Position numbers and translations under genes: made by a program. Positions 24,155-33,221 of a stretch of 64,000 bases of DNA are shown here, one piece after another. Origin of the DNA: Cellulophaga tyrosinoxydans (GTDB lineage: Bacteria; Bacteroidota; Bacteroidia; Flavobacteriales; Flavobacteriaceae). The first letter of the stretch is position 1; every line of letters starts with the position of its first letter. The notes under the pieces are model-generated. The model did no database searches, was not told where the DNA came from, and saw only the letters and a list, made by a program, of their open reading frames with translations. The stretch spans positions 248,001 through 312,000 of the forward strand of contig NZ_FWXO01000004.1 in assembly GCF_900176415.1 (NCBI RefSeq), read 5' to 3'.

Positions 24155-25162
24155 TTATATTACTTGAAAACCATGTGCATAAGGATCATCATCATCAATT
24201 TTAATGGTATTATAGCCATAAACTTTAGCCCAACCTTGAATGCTGGGTATTATAGCCTTCTCGCCGTTTAACAATGCCTCTTCCTCTATTCTTCCTATAA
24301 ATTGAGAACCAATATAACTTTCATGAATGAATGTATCACCTAGCTTTAACTTTCCTTTAGTAAACCATTGCGCCATACGTGCTGAAGTACCAGTACCACA
24401 TGGAGAACGATCTATTGCTTTATCTCCATAAAACACAGCATTACGTGCAGTAGCTTCTGGTGAAATGGTATCTCCCGTCCACATAACATGACTTATATCT
24501 CTAATAGTATTATTTTCAGGATGAATAAAAGCATCTGAATATTTTAAATTGATTTTTGTCCTGATTTCTTGGCTAAACTGAATTAATTGTCCCGCTGAAT
24601 AATCTTGAAGACCCTTAAAATTCTTTTGGGGATCTATTATGGCATAATAATTTCCCCCATAGGCCACATCAAAAATTAATTCTCCCAAGCCAGTACATAC
24701 TATTGTCAAATCTGTTGCGGCTAAAAACGATTTTACATTGGTAAGTTTAACCCAATCTACTTTTTTATTGGTCTGTTGATAGGTAATTTGCACCAATCCA
24801 GCAGGTGTTTCCATACGCACTTTTCCAGGTATTTTTGGAGTGATTAGCCCTTCTTCTATTCCAATTGTTATGGCTCCAATAGTGCCATGTCCGCACATGG
24901 GCAAACAACCACTGGTTTCTATAAAAAGGATTCCAAAATCGTTCTCTGGATTTGATGGGGGATAAAAAATACTCCCACTCATCATATCATGGCCGCGAGG
25001 TTCAAACATTAAGCCTTTTCGTATCCAATCGTACTCCTTTAAAAAATGTTGACGTTTTTGGCTCATATCCGCTCCAATCAAAATTGGACCGCCACCAGCA
25101 ACAACACGAACTGGATTTCCACAAGTATGTGCATCAACACAAAAAAAGGTTTTGCTAGCCAT
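24155..25162 (-). CDS. 4-hydroxyproline 2-epimerase
   Basis: Cofactor-independent epimerase that converts trans-4-hydroxy-L-proline to the cis-D isomer. The 335-residue protein belongs to the proline racemase superfamily. It has the N-terminal VDAHTCGNPVRVV motif and both active-site cysteines, in LPMCGHGTIG and DRSPCGTGTSA. A Cys rather than Thr in the second motif excludes the 3-hydroxyproline dehydratase branch. It lies between the aldehyde dehydrogenase (8-base gap) and the D-amino acid dehydrogenase (1-base gap). Confidence 0.93.
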   Translation of the reverse strand: MASKTFFCVDAHTCGNPVRVVAGGGPILIGADMSQKRQHFLKEYDWIRKGLMFEPRGHDMMSGSIFYPPSNPENDFGILFIETSGCLPMCGHGTIGAITIGIEEGLITPKIPGKVRMETPAGLVQITYQQTNKKVDWVKLTNVKSFLAATDLTIVCTGLGELIFDVAYGGNYYAIIDPQKNFKGLQDYSAGQLIQFSQEIRTKINLKYSDAFIHPENNTIRDISHVMWTGDTISPEATARNAVFYGDKAIDRSPCGTGTSARMAQWFTKGKLKLGDTFIHESYIGSQFIGRIEEEALLNGEKAIIPSIQGWAKVYGYNTIKIDDDDPYAHGFQVI

Positions 25163-25170
25163 CTCTAAAG

Positions 25171-26757
25171 TTATTTTACCTTCTTATTCGTAATTTCTCC
25201 ATTTACAACTCTGGTGATATGCAATGGATTTTCATTTTTTAATTCATTTGGCAACAGCGAATTAGGCCAATCTTGATAACTAAAAGGTCTAACCCATCTT
25301 TTTATAGAATTAACCCCAACTGCAGTAAATCGACTATCGGTAGATGCCGGATAAGGACCACCATGCACCATAGATTCACAAACTTCAACGCCTGTGGGCA
25401 CTCCATTAAAAATAATGCGTCCTACTCTATTTTTTAGAGCATCGATACTTTCAGCATACTTTTCGGCATCATCACCTTCTGCAATGACTGTGCCTGTTAG
25501 CTGCCCTTCTAAGGTTGTCATAATAGTCTGTAATTCATTTTCATTCTCACATTGTACTAGAATAGAATATGGGCCAAATACTTCTTGGTGTAGTGTTGGA
25601 TTTTCTAAAAAAGTAGTCCCGTCTACCGTAGTAACCGATTGTCTACCATAATTTTCATTGGTCTTAGCTGTATAATCAGCAGCTACGTGTACTTTAGATT
25701 GTGAAATGGCTTTCTCTTTATTGCTTTTAAAGGCTTTATAGATATTTGGATGCAACATACACGTTGGATCTATTTTTACAATCTCTTGAGCCAATTGCCC
25801 AATAAATTCCGTTAGTGCAGTACTTTTAATTCCTAGAAGTAAACCAGGATTTGTACAAAACTGTCCAGAACCTAGTGTTATAGAATTTGCGTATGTTTTT
25901 GCCCAATCAACACTTTTCGATTCAAGCGCTTTAGGTAATATAATTACAGGATTTATACTGCCCATCTCTGCAAATACAGGTATAGGTTCTTCTCTTTGTG
26001 CTGCTAAATCAAACAAAGCTCTACCGCCACGAATGCTTCCTGTAAACCCAACAGCCTTAATTTGAGGATGCTTTACCAATTGTACGCCAACCTCTATTCC
26101 ACTACTATTTAAATTGGAAAATACCCCATTTGGCATTCCGCTTTTTATAGCAGCTTTAACAATTGCCGAAGCCACTAATTCCCCTGTACCAGCATGCATT
26201 GGGTGACTTTTTACGATTACTGGACACCCAGCAGCTAATGCTGCCGCCGTATCACCACCTGCGGTAGAATAAGCTAAAGGAAAATTACTAGCGCCAAAAA
26301 CAACTACAGGCCCTAAAGGAACCATCATTTTACGAATATCTGGTTTAGGAGCAGGCTTTCTATCTTCTATTGCCGTATCTATTGTAGCTTCAACCCAAGA
26401 GCCGTTTTCAACTAAATCAGCAAACATGCGAAGTTGACCAATGGTTCTACCACGTTCCCCTTTTGCTCGCCCCTCAGGCAAGCCTGATTCCTGCATATAC
26501 ATGTGAATTAGTTCATCATCTAATGCTAAAATTTCATCAGCAATGGTATTTAAAAAGACTGCTTTTTTAGCTCCTGAAATAGTATTGTACTCCTTAAATG
26601 CCTTAGATGCTAATGCTACCGCTTCATTTATTTCCGCTGGAGTAGCTTCGTGAAACGTTGTTTTATTTTCGGTATTTAACTGAGGATTAAAGGTTTTATA
26701 TGTTTTTGAACCAGCTGCTGCTTGCGTATTACCGATATAATTTTTTCCTGAAATCAT
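25171..26757 (-). CDS. 2,5-dioxovalerate (alpha-ketoglutaric semialdehyde) dehydrogenase
   Basis: NAD(P)-dependent aldehyde dehydrogenase of 528 residues that would oxidise alpha-ketoglutaric semialdehyde to 2-oxoglutarate, the last step of hydroxyproline breakdown. Visible motifs are the cofactor-fold GFTGSIRGG, the general base Glu in FAEMGSINP and the catalytic Cys in GSGQFCTNPG. The C-terminal region (PYPASTDSRFTAVG) is typical of the KGSADH branch of the family. It overlaps the DUF1272 gene by four bases (ATGA). Confidence 0.9.
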   Translation of the reverse strand: MISGKNYIGNTQAAAGSKTYKTFNPQLNTENKTTFHEATPAEINEAVALASKAFKEYNTISGAKKAVFLNTIADEILALDDELIHMYMQESGLPEGRAKGERGRTIGQLRMFADLVENGSWVEATIDTAIEDRKPAPKPDIRKMMVPLGPVVVFGASNFPLAYSTAGGDTAAALAAGCPVIVKSHPMHAGTGELVASAIVKAAIKSGMPNGVFSNLNSSGIEVGVQLVKHPQIKAVGFTGSIRGGRALFDLAAQREEPIPVFAEMGSINPVIILPKALESKSVDWAKTYANSITLGSGQFCTNPGLLLGIKSTALTEFIGQLAQEIVKIDPTCMLHPNIYKAFKSNKEKAISQSKVHVAADYTAKTNENYGRQSVTTVDGTTFLENPTLHQEVFGPYSILVQCENENELQTIMTTLEGQLTGTVIAEGDDAEKYAESIDALKNRVGRIIFNGVPTGVEVCESMVHGGPYPASTDSRFTAVGVNSIKRWVRPFSYQDWPNSLLPNELKNENPLHITRVVNGEITNKKVK

Positions 26758-27020
26758 GCCTTTTTTATCTTTTTCAAATGAGTCTCTAAATTTACTGGTT
26801 TATACACTACATTATTAGAAACAGGGTACTTTTCCACTAAATTTTTTGGCCTAATTGGTCTTATGGTAAAGTTTCCTCCGCAATTGGGGCATATATTATA
26901 AAGTAAATTTTCCACACAATCGCGGCAAAAAGTACATTCAAAAGTGCAAATCATAGCTTCCTTTGATGCATTAGGCAAAGCTTTATTGCAATGTTCACAA
27001 CTTGGTCTAATTTCTAACAT
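26754..27020 (-). CDS. DUF1272 zinc-binding-type small protein
   Basis: An 88-residue protein with eight cysteines (Cys8, 11, 25, 29, 32, 35, 44, 47) in paired CxxC patterns (CEHC, CTFCRDC, CPNC), matching the zinc-ribbon/RING-like DUF1272 family. Its function is unknown. It overlaps both neighbours, the aldehyde dehydrogenase by four bases and the deaminase by one base, so it is made with the hydroxyproline enzymes. It could act in regulation or assembly. It has no catalytic signature of its own. Confidence 0.85.
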   Translation of the reverse strand: MLEIRPSCEHCNKALPNASKEAMICTFECTFCRDCVENLLYNICPNCGGNFTIRPIRPKNLVEKYPVSNNVVYKPVNLETHLKKIKKA

Positions 27021-27937
27021 TATACTAAGGCTTTATAATTTGGCAATTTAGGTCTGGTTCTAAGGCCTTCATCAATTATTTTTTGAACGCGAATACGTTC
27101 ATCACCTTGTAATGGAAGTCTAGGTTCTCGCACATATTCGGTTCCTAATCCTGTACCAACTTCTGCAAGTTTTATATTCTGCACTAACTGTGGGCTAATA
27201 TCTAATTCTAATAAAGGCATAAACCATCTATAAATTTCCAATGCTTCATGAATTCGTCCTTCTTTTACTAAGTTGCAAATTGCTACAGTTTCTTGAGGAA
27301 AAGCACAAACTAATCCTGCAACCCAACCATCGGCTCCAGCTACCATACTTTCTAATGCCAAAGTATCAACACCACAAAGTATGCGTAAACGATCTCCAAA
27401 TCTATTTCTAAATCGGGTTATGTTTGAAATATCTCTAGTAGATTCTTTAACCGCCTCAATATTTTCATGCACCAGAAGCTCTTCAAACATTTCTAGCGTT
27501 ACCTCAATCTTATAATCAATAGGATTGTTATAAATCATAATAGGCAAAGCTGTACTCTTAGCTATTTTCTTAAAATAGGTAACGGTTTCAAAATCAGTTG
27601 CCTTATAGCGCATTGGCGGTAACATCATTAATCCGTTTGCACCATATTTCTCTGCTTTATTTGCTGCATCTATGGCTCCTGTAGTAGTTTGCTCTGCTAT
27701 ATTAATAATAACCGGCACTTTGCCTTCTACTTGTTTAACCGTTTCTGTAATAAGAGTTTTCTTTTCTTCATAGGTAAGGGTGCTTGCTTCACCTAAAGTA
27801 CCTCCTAAAATAATACCATTTACTCCTGCTTCTAATTGCGCATTTATATTAATGGCAAACATTTTCATATCTAAAGTATCGTCTTTAGTGAATTTAGTCG
27901 TTACTGCTGGCATTACACCGTTCCAAATTACTTTCAT
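27020..27937 (-). CDS. DHDPS/NAL-family enzyme, probable pyrroline-4-hydroxy-2-carboxylate deaminase
   Basis: A TIM-barrel class I lyase of 305 residues. The Schiff-base Lys lies in AVKESTRD, the conserved Tyr in MIYNNP and the substrate carboxylate loop in GGTLGEAS. Dihydrodipicolinate synthase, N-acetylneuraminate lyase and this deaminase share the fold. The role is chosen because the operon also has a hydroxyproline epimerase, a D-amino acid dehydrogenase and a KGSA dehydrogenase, leaving exactly this step. It is the first gene of the operon, divergent from an AraC regulator across about 150 bases. Confidence 0.87.
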   Translation of the reverse strand: MKVIWNGVMPAVTTKFTKDDTLDMKMFAININAQLEAGVNGIILGGTLGEASTLTYEEKKTLITETVKQVEGKVPVIINIAEQTTTGAIDAANKAEKYGANGLMMLPPMRYKATDFETVTYFKKIAKSTALPIMIYNNPIDYKIEVTLEMFEELLVHENIEAVKESTRDISNITRFRNRFGDRLRILCGVDTLALESMVAGADGWVAGLVCAFPQETVAICNLVKEGRIHEALEIYRWFMPLLELDISPQLVQNIKLAEVGTGLGTEYVREPRLPLQGDERIRVQKIIDEGLRTRPKLPNYKALV

Positions 27938-28089
27938 TTTACTTTTTTTCTATTGTTTATTCCAAAAATAGCATCTTTTTGTAGCGTCTATAAATGATAT
28001 ATTACCCATTTGTGCGCATATATTACCGTATTTTAATAAATTTAAACAATAATATAGTTAATATTAGCTAATCAATAGAATTGTTATAT

Positions 28090-28929
28090 ATGAGAGTTCA
28101 ACCTTTTGCAATTCCAAAGAATTTAAATGAAAGTATACGAATACAAGAACACCTTGCGCCTGGTTTTTACAATAAATTACATCAACATGTAGAAATTCAG
28201 ATTAGTTATATTAAAGAAGGATATGGTAACTTAATTATCTCAGATAGCATTCACACCATTGTGCCTGGTGATATTTATGTAATTGGCAGTAACAATCCAC
28301 ACGTTTTTAAAAGTGCAGAAGCATGTACTCATACACACATGATTTCGTTATTTTTTAGTCAAAATACTATTGATAATGTGCTAAAGTATATTCCAGAAAT
28401 GGATACATTAAATGATTTTTTTTCAAAAACAGAAACTAGTATAAAAATAATATCACGAAAAAAATCTATCCGTAACAAAATGAATCAGTTGCTAGAAAGT
28501 GATAAATTTTCAAGATTTATTTTGTTCCTTCAAATTATTAAAAAAATAAAACAAGCCGAGATTCATACGTTAAGCGAATTTAAATACCACAAAAAAATAA
28601 CAGCACGTGAGGGAAAAAGAATGGAAGTCATTTTTGATTATTTAATTAAAAATTTTCGAAACGAAATAACTTTAAAAACGATTTCTGAACTAGTTTTTAT
28701 GACGCCAAATGCCTTTTGTAGATTTTTTAAGCAACGTACCAATAGTACTTTTTCACAGTTTTTGTTACAATTACGCGTTGAGTACGCTTGTCAGCTACTA
28801 GATGCTTCAAAAGACATTCCTATGGCAGAAATAGCTGAGAAATCTGGCTTCAACTCCATTTCTAACTTTAATAGACAGTTTAGAACAATTAAAAAATGTG
28901 CTCCATCAAGCTATAAAACTAAAGCCTAA
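28090..28929 (+). CDS. AraC-family regulator with N-terminal cupin, probable hydroxyproline operon regulator
   Basis: A 279-residue regulator with a cupin-like sensor (about 5-100; HQHVEIQISYI and DIYVIGSNNPHVF) and a C-terminal double helix-turn-helix of AraC type (ITLKTISELVFMTPNAFCRFFKQ and ISNFNRQFRTIKKCAPSSYK). The ATG at 28090 is preferred to an in-frame TTG three codons upstream. It is divergent from the hydroxyproline operon and shares a 152-base intergenic region, so it most likely activates that operon in response to a pathway metabolite. The ligand is inferred. Confidence 0.87.
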   Translation: MRVQPFAIPKNLNESIRIQEHLAPGFYNKLHQHVEIQISYIKEGYGNLIISDSIHTIVPGDIYVIGSNNPHVFKSAEACTHTHMISLFFSQNTIDNVLKYIPEMDTLNDFFSKTETSIKIISRKKSIRNKMNQLLESDKFSRFILFLQIIKKIKQAEIHTLSEFKYHKKITAREGKRMEVIFDYLIKNFRNEITLKTISELVFMTPNAFCRFFKQRTNSTFSQFLLQLRVEYACQLLDASKDIPMAEIAEKSGFNSISNFNRQFRTIKKCAPSSYKTKA

Positions 28930-29020
28930 AGAATAGTAGAAAATAGAATTCATATGTTTAATTCAAAAGTATTTAGTTTTCACTATTTTTGAAAAGACTA
29001 AAATTAAATCTAAAACAAGA

Positions 29021-30583
29021 ATGAAAAAAATTGCACTATTGGTAAGCTTACTGGCTTTCGCTTGTAATTCTTCACAAAAAACTGTAGCTGATAAAACTTC
29101 AGATTCAAAAGCAATAGCGGATCCCACTCCATTTGCCGAAAGCATTACTGAAGCAGAGCTTAAAGAACATTTATTTATCTATGCTTCGGACGAATTTGAA
29201 GGAAGAGAAACTGGTCAGCCAGGTCAAAAAAAAGCGGTAGCGTATTTAGCTAATCAATATAAAAAATTGGGCATAGTTGCGGCTCAAAAAGATGGCAATT
29301 ACTTTCAAAAAGTTGCTTTAGAGCTTAATAAATTACCTAATGGCTCCATTGCAATAAATGATAAAGCCTACGAAAACGGCGAAAATTTATTGACTTTTTC
29401 GGCTGCAAATGGCAATTTTAATGAAATTATATATGCCGGATATGGTATTGAAGACGAGAAATATTCAGATTACACCAATATTGATGTTACTGACAAAATA
29501 ATTCTAATTAAAGCTGGAGAACCAACTAATAGTGATGGCACCTATGTTATTTCTGGAAATTCTGAAAAATCTGTTTGGAGTAATATGTCTGAATCTATCG
29601 GCAAACGTTTTGAAGCTGCCGAAAAGAAAGGTGCAAAAGGCGTTTTCTATTTTGATGAAAACAACTTTGGTCGCTTTCAAAGTCGATTTGATTATATGAA
29701 GAAAAACGATAGTGGTAGAATGGCTATTGTTGAGGAAGAAAAAAATACCTTTTTCACATTCTTTATAAATGAAACCCTTGCCAAGGCTATTCTGCCTACA
29801 ATTACTACTGAAAGTAAGCCAAAAGCTATTGCTGCTAAAATTAACTTAGCCGTTGAAAGCGCAAATGAAGACGTGTCTTCTGAGAATGTAGTAGCATTTA
29901 TTAAAGGTTCTGAAAAACCAAATGAATATGTAATAATATCATCGCATTTAGATCATATTGGAGTAACAAAAGATGGCGAAATTAATAATGGAGCAGATGA
30001 TGACGGTTCTGGTACCGTAGCGCTATTAGAAATAGCACAGGCTTTTAAAAAAGCAGCAGATGCAGGTAATGGTCCTAAAAGATCTGTTGTGTTTTTGCAT
30101 GTAACCGGTGAAGAAAAAGGTTTATTAGGCTCACAATACTACACAGATAATGATCCTATTTTCCCTCTTGCTGAAACTGTTGCAGATTTAAATATTGATA
30201 TGATTGGTCGTATAGACCCAAAAAGAGAAGGAGATCGCAACTACATATACCTTATAGGTTCTGATAAATTAAGTACCGATTTACATAACATCTCCGAAGA
30301 GGTAAATAAAAAGTACATGAATATAGAGTTGGATTATACGTATAATGATGAGAATGACCCTAATAGATTCTATTACCGAAGTGATCACTATAATTTTGTT
30401 AAAAACAATATTCCAATCATATTCTATTTTAATGGTACTCACGATGATTATCACCGCCCAAGTGATACTCCTGATAAAATTAACTACGATTTGCTTGAAA
30501 ATAGAGCGCGTTTAGTGTTTTACACGGCATGGGAAGTGGCTAACAGAAATGATCGTTTGGTTGTAGATAAGCCAAATAAGTAA
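29021..30583 (+). CDS. M28-family zinc aminopeptidase lipoprotein
   Basis: Exported metallopeptidase of 520 residues with a lipoprotein signal ending AFAC (Cys15). A PA-type insert lies in the middle (about 130-270), and the C-terminal M28 domain carries the two-zinc ligands: SSHLDHIG (His), NNGADDDGSG (Asp), TGEEKG (catalytic Glu and ligand), NIDMIGR (Asp) and DDYHRPSD (His). It should release N-terminal amino acids from peptides outside the cytoplasm. The -7-like TATTTTTG at 28984-28991 is a likely promoter. It is transcribed alone and ends at a strong hairpin facing the tRNA. Confidence 0.9.
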   Translation: MKKIALLVSLLAFACNSSQKTVADKTSDSKAIADPTPFAESITEAELKEHLFIYASDEFEGRETGQPGQKKAVAYLANQYKKLGIVAAQKDGNYFQKVALELNKLPNGSIAINDKAYENGENLLTFSAANGNFNEIIYAGYGIEDEKYSDYTNIDVTDKIILIKAGEPTNSDGTYVISGNSEKSVWSNMSESIGKRFEAAEKKGAKGVFYFDENNFGRFQSRFDYMKKNDSGRMAIVEEEKNTFFTFFINETLAKAILPTITTESKPKAIAAKINLAVESANEDVSSENVVAFIKGSEKPNEYVIISSHLDHIGVTKDGEINNGADDDGSGTVALLEIAQAFKKAADAGNGPKRSVVFLHVTGEEKGLLGSQYYTDNDPIFPLAETVADLNIDMIGRIDPKREGDRNYIYLIGSDKLSTDLHNISEEVNKKYMNIELDYTYNDENDPNRFYYRSDHYNFVKNNIPIIFYFNGTHDDYHRPSDTPDKINYDLLENRARLVFYTAWEVANRNDRLVVDKPNK

Positions 30584-30606
30584 AACAGACACATTAAAAA
30601 AAATAA

Positions 30607-30640
30607 AAAAAGGTTCGTAATTGCAATTACGAACCTTTTT
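30607..30640. terminator. Bidirectional terminator after the M28 peptidase gene
   Basis: A perfect 28-base palindrome (30610-30637) with arms starting AAGGTTCGTAATTG, preceded by an A run and followed by five T residues. It stops plus-strand transcription of the peptidase gene and can stop minus-strand read-through from the tRNA. Confidence 0.85.
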
Positions 30641-30659
30641 GCCTTTAACATAAAGCCAC

Positions 30660-30690
30660 AAAAAAAGTCTTATCAATTTTGATAAGACTT
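30660..30690 (-). terminator. Terminator of the tRNA-His gene
   Basis: Stem of 11 pairs (30665-30675 with 30680-30690, arms AAGTCTTATCA/TGATAAGACTT) and a 4-base loop. On the minus strand it is followed by a run of T. It lies 9 bases past the tRNA 3' end. Confidence 0.8.
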
Positions 30691-30698
30691 TATTTCTG

Positions 30699-30773
30699 GG
30701 TGGAAGATGGGGCTCGAACCCACGACCCTCGGTACCACAAACCGATGCTCTAACCAACTGAGCTACAACCACC
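30699..30773 (-). tRNA. tRNA-His (anticodon GTG)
   Basis: Full cloverleaf on the minus strand. The D stem is GCTC/GAGC, the anticodon stem TCGGT/ACCGA with loop TTGTGGT (anticodon at 30738-30736) and the T stem GTGGG/CCCAT with TTCGAGC loop. The extra 5' G (-1) opposite C73, the identity element of tRNA-His, is present. CCA is not encoded. Two acceptor-stem positions (5:68 and 6:67) are U-U oppositions. Confidence 0.93.
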
Positions 30774-31063
30774 ATTTGTAAGCGGCTGCAAAGTTAATTT
30801 TTTAGATTATAATTACAAAATAAAATAGTGATATTTTAAATAAAAATTAAAAAGAGTTGTCCCTCAACATTTTAAGAAGAATAATCATAATATATAAAGC
30901 AAGATTTATCTAAAATTTGAACTTACAAAATACTATTTAGCATAATTCATCGTTAAAATACACAATATCTTGGATGTAATACACATAAAATGGTACTTTC
31001 ACAACAAGATTTATAATACAATAGTAATATAATCTAATTTTACTGACACAACATTTAATATCT

Positions 31064-33142
31064 ATGTCCCCCGAAATAGCACGCATTTTTATGCTAATAA
31101 AATCTTACTTCAGTCGTATACTTATGGCTATGCTATTTCTGTTTTGTCAATTAAATCAAGCGCAGCAGATATATCTAGATAGTTTAATCACTAGCTTGAC
31201 TAAAATTGAAAACGATCGAAAATTTGATCAAAGTAATGTAGACTACATCAACTTATTAAACGAAATAGCTTCTAATTATCAATACAAAAATATAGATAGT
31301 TTAAAAATTTATGCAGAAAAAGCATTCTCCTTAAGCAACAAATATCAATATTTAGATGGTCAAGGCAATGCCCTTATTAATTTAGGCAAATACGAATTTT
31401 ATAAAGGCAACAAAAACAGTATTAATGTTCTGAACTCAGCTTTAGAGATTGCGAAAAGTAGCAATAACAGTCTTTTGCAATTAGAAGTGCAAAAAATACT
31501 TGGTAATCAAGAATTGGATTTTGGTAATCATGCCAAAGCTCTTAAAGCTTATTTAAACGCTATAGATCTTGCAAATTCTAATAATGACTTTCAAAATTTA
31601 TCTGTTATCAAAGAAAACGTTGCCATTTTATACCTTACTGAAAAAGACTACGCACAAAGCTTACAGCTTTATAAAGAGGTTGAAAAACTCAACGATAAAA
31701 TTGGTAATCCATTAAGAACTGCACAAACAAAAAGTAATATAGCCGAGGTCTACACCAAATTAAATGACCTAAAAAACGCTACAGAATATATAGATAATGC
31801 GATGATGGTATTTAAAGCGCATGAATCTTATGAATGGCTAGCATTTTCATATCATGTAAAAGGTGATATTTATTTAAAACAAAATAATCCAAAATTAGCA
31901 CTGTATTGGTATGATAAAGCCATGGCGCTTCACGAAAATTTAAGTGACGACCGGTATAAAGTTCCTTTGCTAAATTCTATATCAACAGCTTATTTTGATT
32001 TAAATAATTTGGCCGATTCCGAAAAGTATGCTTCTCTTGCTTTAGATATTGCGTCTAGGTTAAGTCTTTTGGAAGACCCTATTAAATCGTTTGAACTATT
32101 ATATAAAATCAATAGAGAAAATAAGAATTTAGATGATGCATTAAAATATCACGAAAAATTTAAACTACTCTCCGACTCCATTTCAAGAAAAGAAAATTTA
32201 AATAGTTTAGGCGTTTTAAAAACAAAATTAGAATTTGAAAAACAGCAAAAAAATGCTGAAATAGAAAGAAACAAACAAAAAACAAAACAAAATATATTCA
32301 TGTATCTTGGTTTGATACTTTTAGTGATTTGTGCTCTTATTATTTTCTTATTAAAAAAGCAATCTAAGGCACGAAAATTATTTAATAATGAATTACGCCT
32401 AAAAACGGCAACATTAGAAAAAAGAGAAGAAGAACTTAGCGCTATTAATGCTACTAAAGACAAACTATTCTCTATTATTGGTCATGATTTAAAAGGACCA
32501 ATAAATGCCTTAGGCAGTGTGCTAACTATGTTTAATGATAATGAAATTACTTGTGAAGAATTCTCCACATTTGCTCCTAAATTTAAAACGGATGTAGATG
32601 CAATATCATTTACATTAAACAATTTGTTATCATGGGGTAGAACCCAAATGACTGGATCAAAAAAGGAACCTACAAGCTTTGATATGCGCATGCTAGCTGA
32701 AGAAAACATTAGGTTTTTACACGAAATTTCAATAAATAAAAGTATTACTATTACCAACAACGTTTTAACCGATACCAATGTTTGGGCAGATAGAAATCAA
32801 ATAGATGTCGTTATAAGAAACTTACTTAGTAATGCCTTAAAATTCACCAACAAAAAAGGAGTTATTGCTATAAATGCAATTGAAAAGAATAACATTGTAA
32901 AAATTTCGGTTACTGATAATGGTATTGGTATGTCTCCTGAAGTAATTTCTAAAATATTTAATAGTGAGGAAACGAATCTAATAAGCACCTATGGCACTGA
33001 TAATGAAAAAGGTACTGGATTAGGCCTTTCCCTTTGTAAAGAAATGGTAGAAAACAATGGAGGCGAAATTTGGGTAGAAAGTAAAATTGATAAAGGATCC
33101 ACTTTTTACTTTACTTTACCTAAAAAAGTATCAAATGTATAA
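31064..33142 (+). CDS. TPR-containing membrane sensor histidine kinase
   Basis: A sensor kinase of 692 residues with a signal/anchor segment (to about 35), five or more tetratricopeptide repeats in the periplasmic part (about 90-370) and a coiled coil before one membrane helix (about 410-430). The cytoplasmic kinase core follows. The phospho-accepting His is His474 in SIIGHDLKGPINAL. The ATP-binding domain has N-box NLLSNALKFT, G1 VTDNGIGM and G2 GTGLGLSLCKEM. An internal start at 31091 gives a cleaner signal peptide and is equally likely. No response regulator gene is adjacent. Confidence 0.9.
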   Translation: MSPEIARIFMLIKSYFSRILMAMLFLFCQLNQAQQIYLDSLITSLTKIENDRKFDQSNVDYINLLNEIASNYQYKNIDSLKIYAEKAFSLSNKYQYLDGQGNALINLGKYEFYKGNKNSINVLNSALEIAKSSNNSLLQLEVQKILGNQELDFGNHAKALKAYLNAIDLANSNNDFQNLSVIKENVAILYLTEKDYAQSLQLYKEVEKLNDKIGNPLRTAQTKSNIAEVYTKLNDLKNATEYIDNAMMVFKAHESYEWLAFSYHVKGDIYLKQNNPKLALYWYDKAMALHENLSDDRYKVPLLNSISTAYFDLNNLADSEKYASLALDIASRLSLLEDPIKSFELLYKINRENKNLDDALKYHEKFKLLSDSISRKENLNSLGVLKTKLEFEKQQKNAEIERNKQKTKQNIFMYLGLILLVICALIIFLLKKQSKARKLFNNELRLKTATLEKREEELSAINATKDKLFSIIGHDLKGPINALGSVLTMFNDNEITCEEFSTFAPKFKTDVDAISFTLNNLLSWGRTQMTGSKKEPTSFDMRMLAEENIRFLHEISINKSITITNNVLTDTNVWADRNQIDVVIRNLLSNALKFTNKKGVIAINAIEKNNIVKISVTDNGIGMSPEVISKIFNSEETNLISTYGTDNEKGTGLGLSLCKEMVENNGGEIWVESKIDKGSTFYFTLPKKVSNV

Positions 33143-33170
33143 GTGTATACATTACTATTTTTAAGAAAAT

Positions 33171-33204
33171 AAAAAAGGGCTAACAATTATGTTAGCCCTT
33201 TTTT
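33171..33204. terminator. Bidirectional terminator between histidine kinase and transketolase genes
   Basis: AAAAAAGGGCTAAC and GTTAGCCCTTTTTT form 14 perfect pairs around a 6-base loop, with A and T runs that make it functional on both strands. It separates two convergent genes. Confidence 0.88.
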
Positions 33205-33221
33205 ATTTTATATAAACTACT

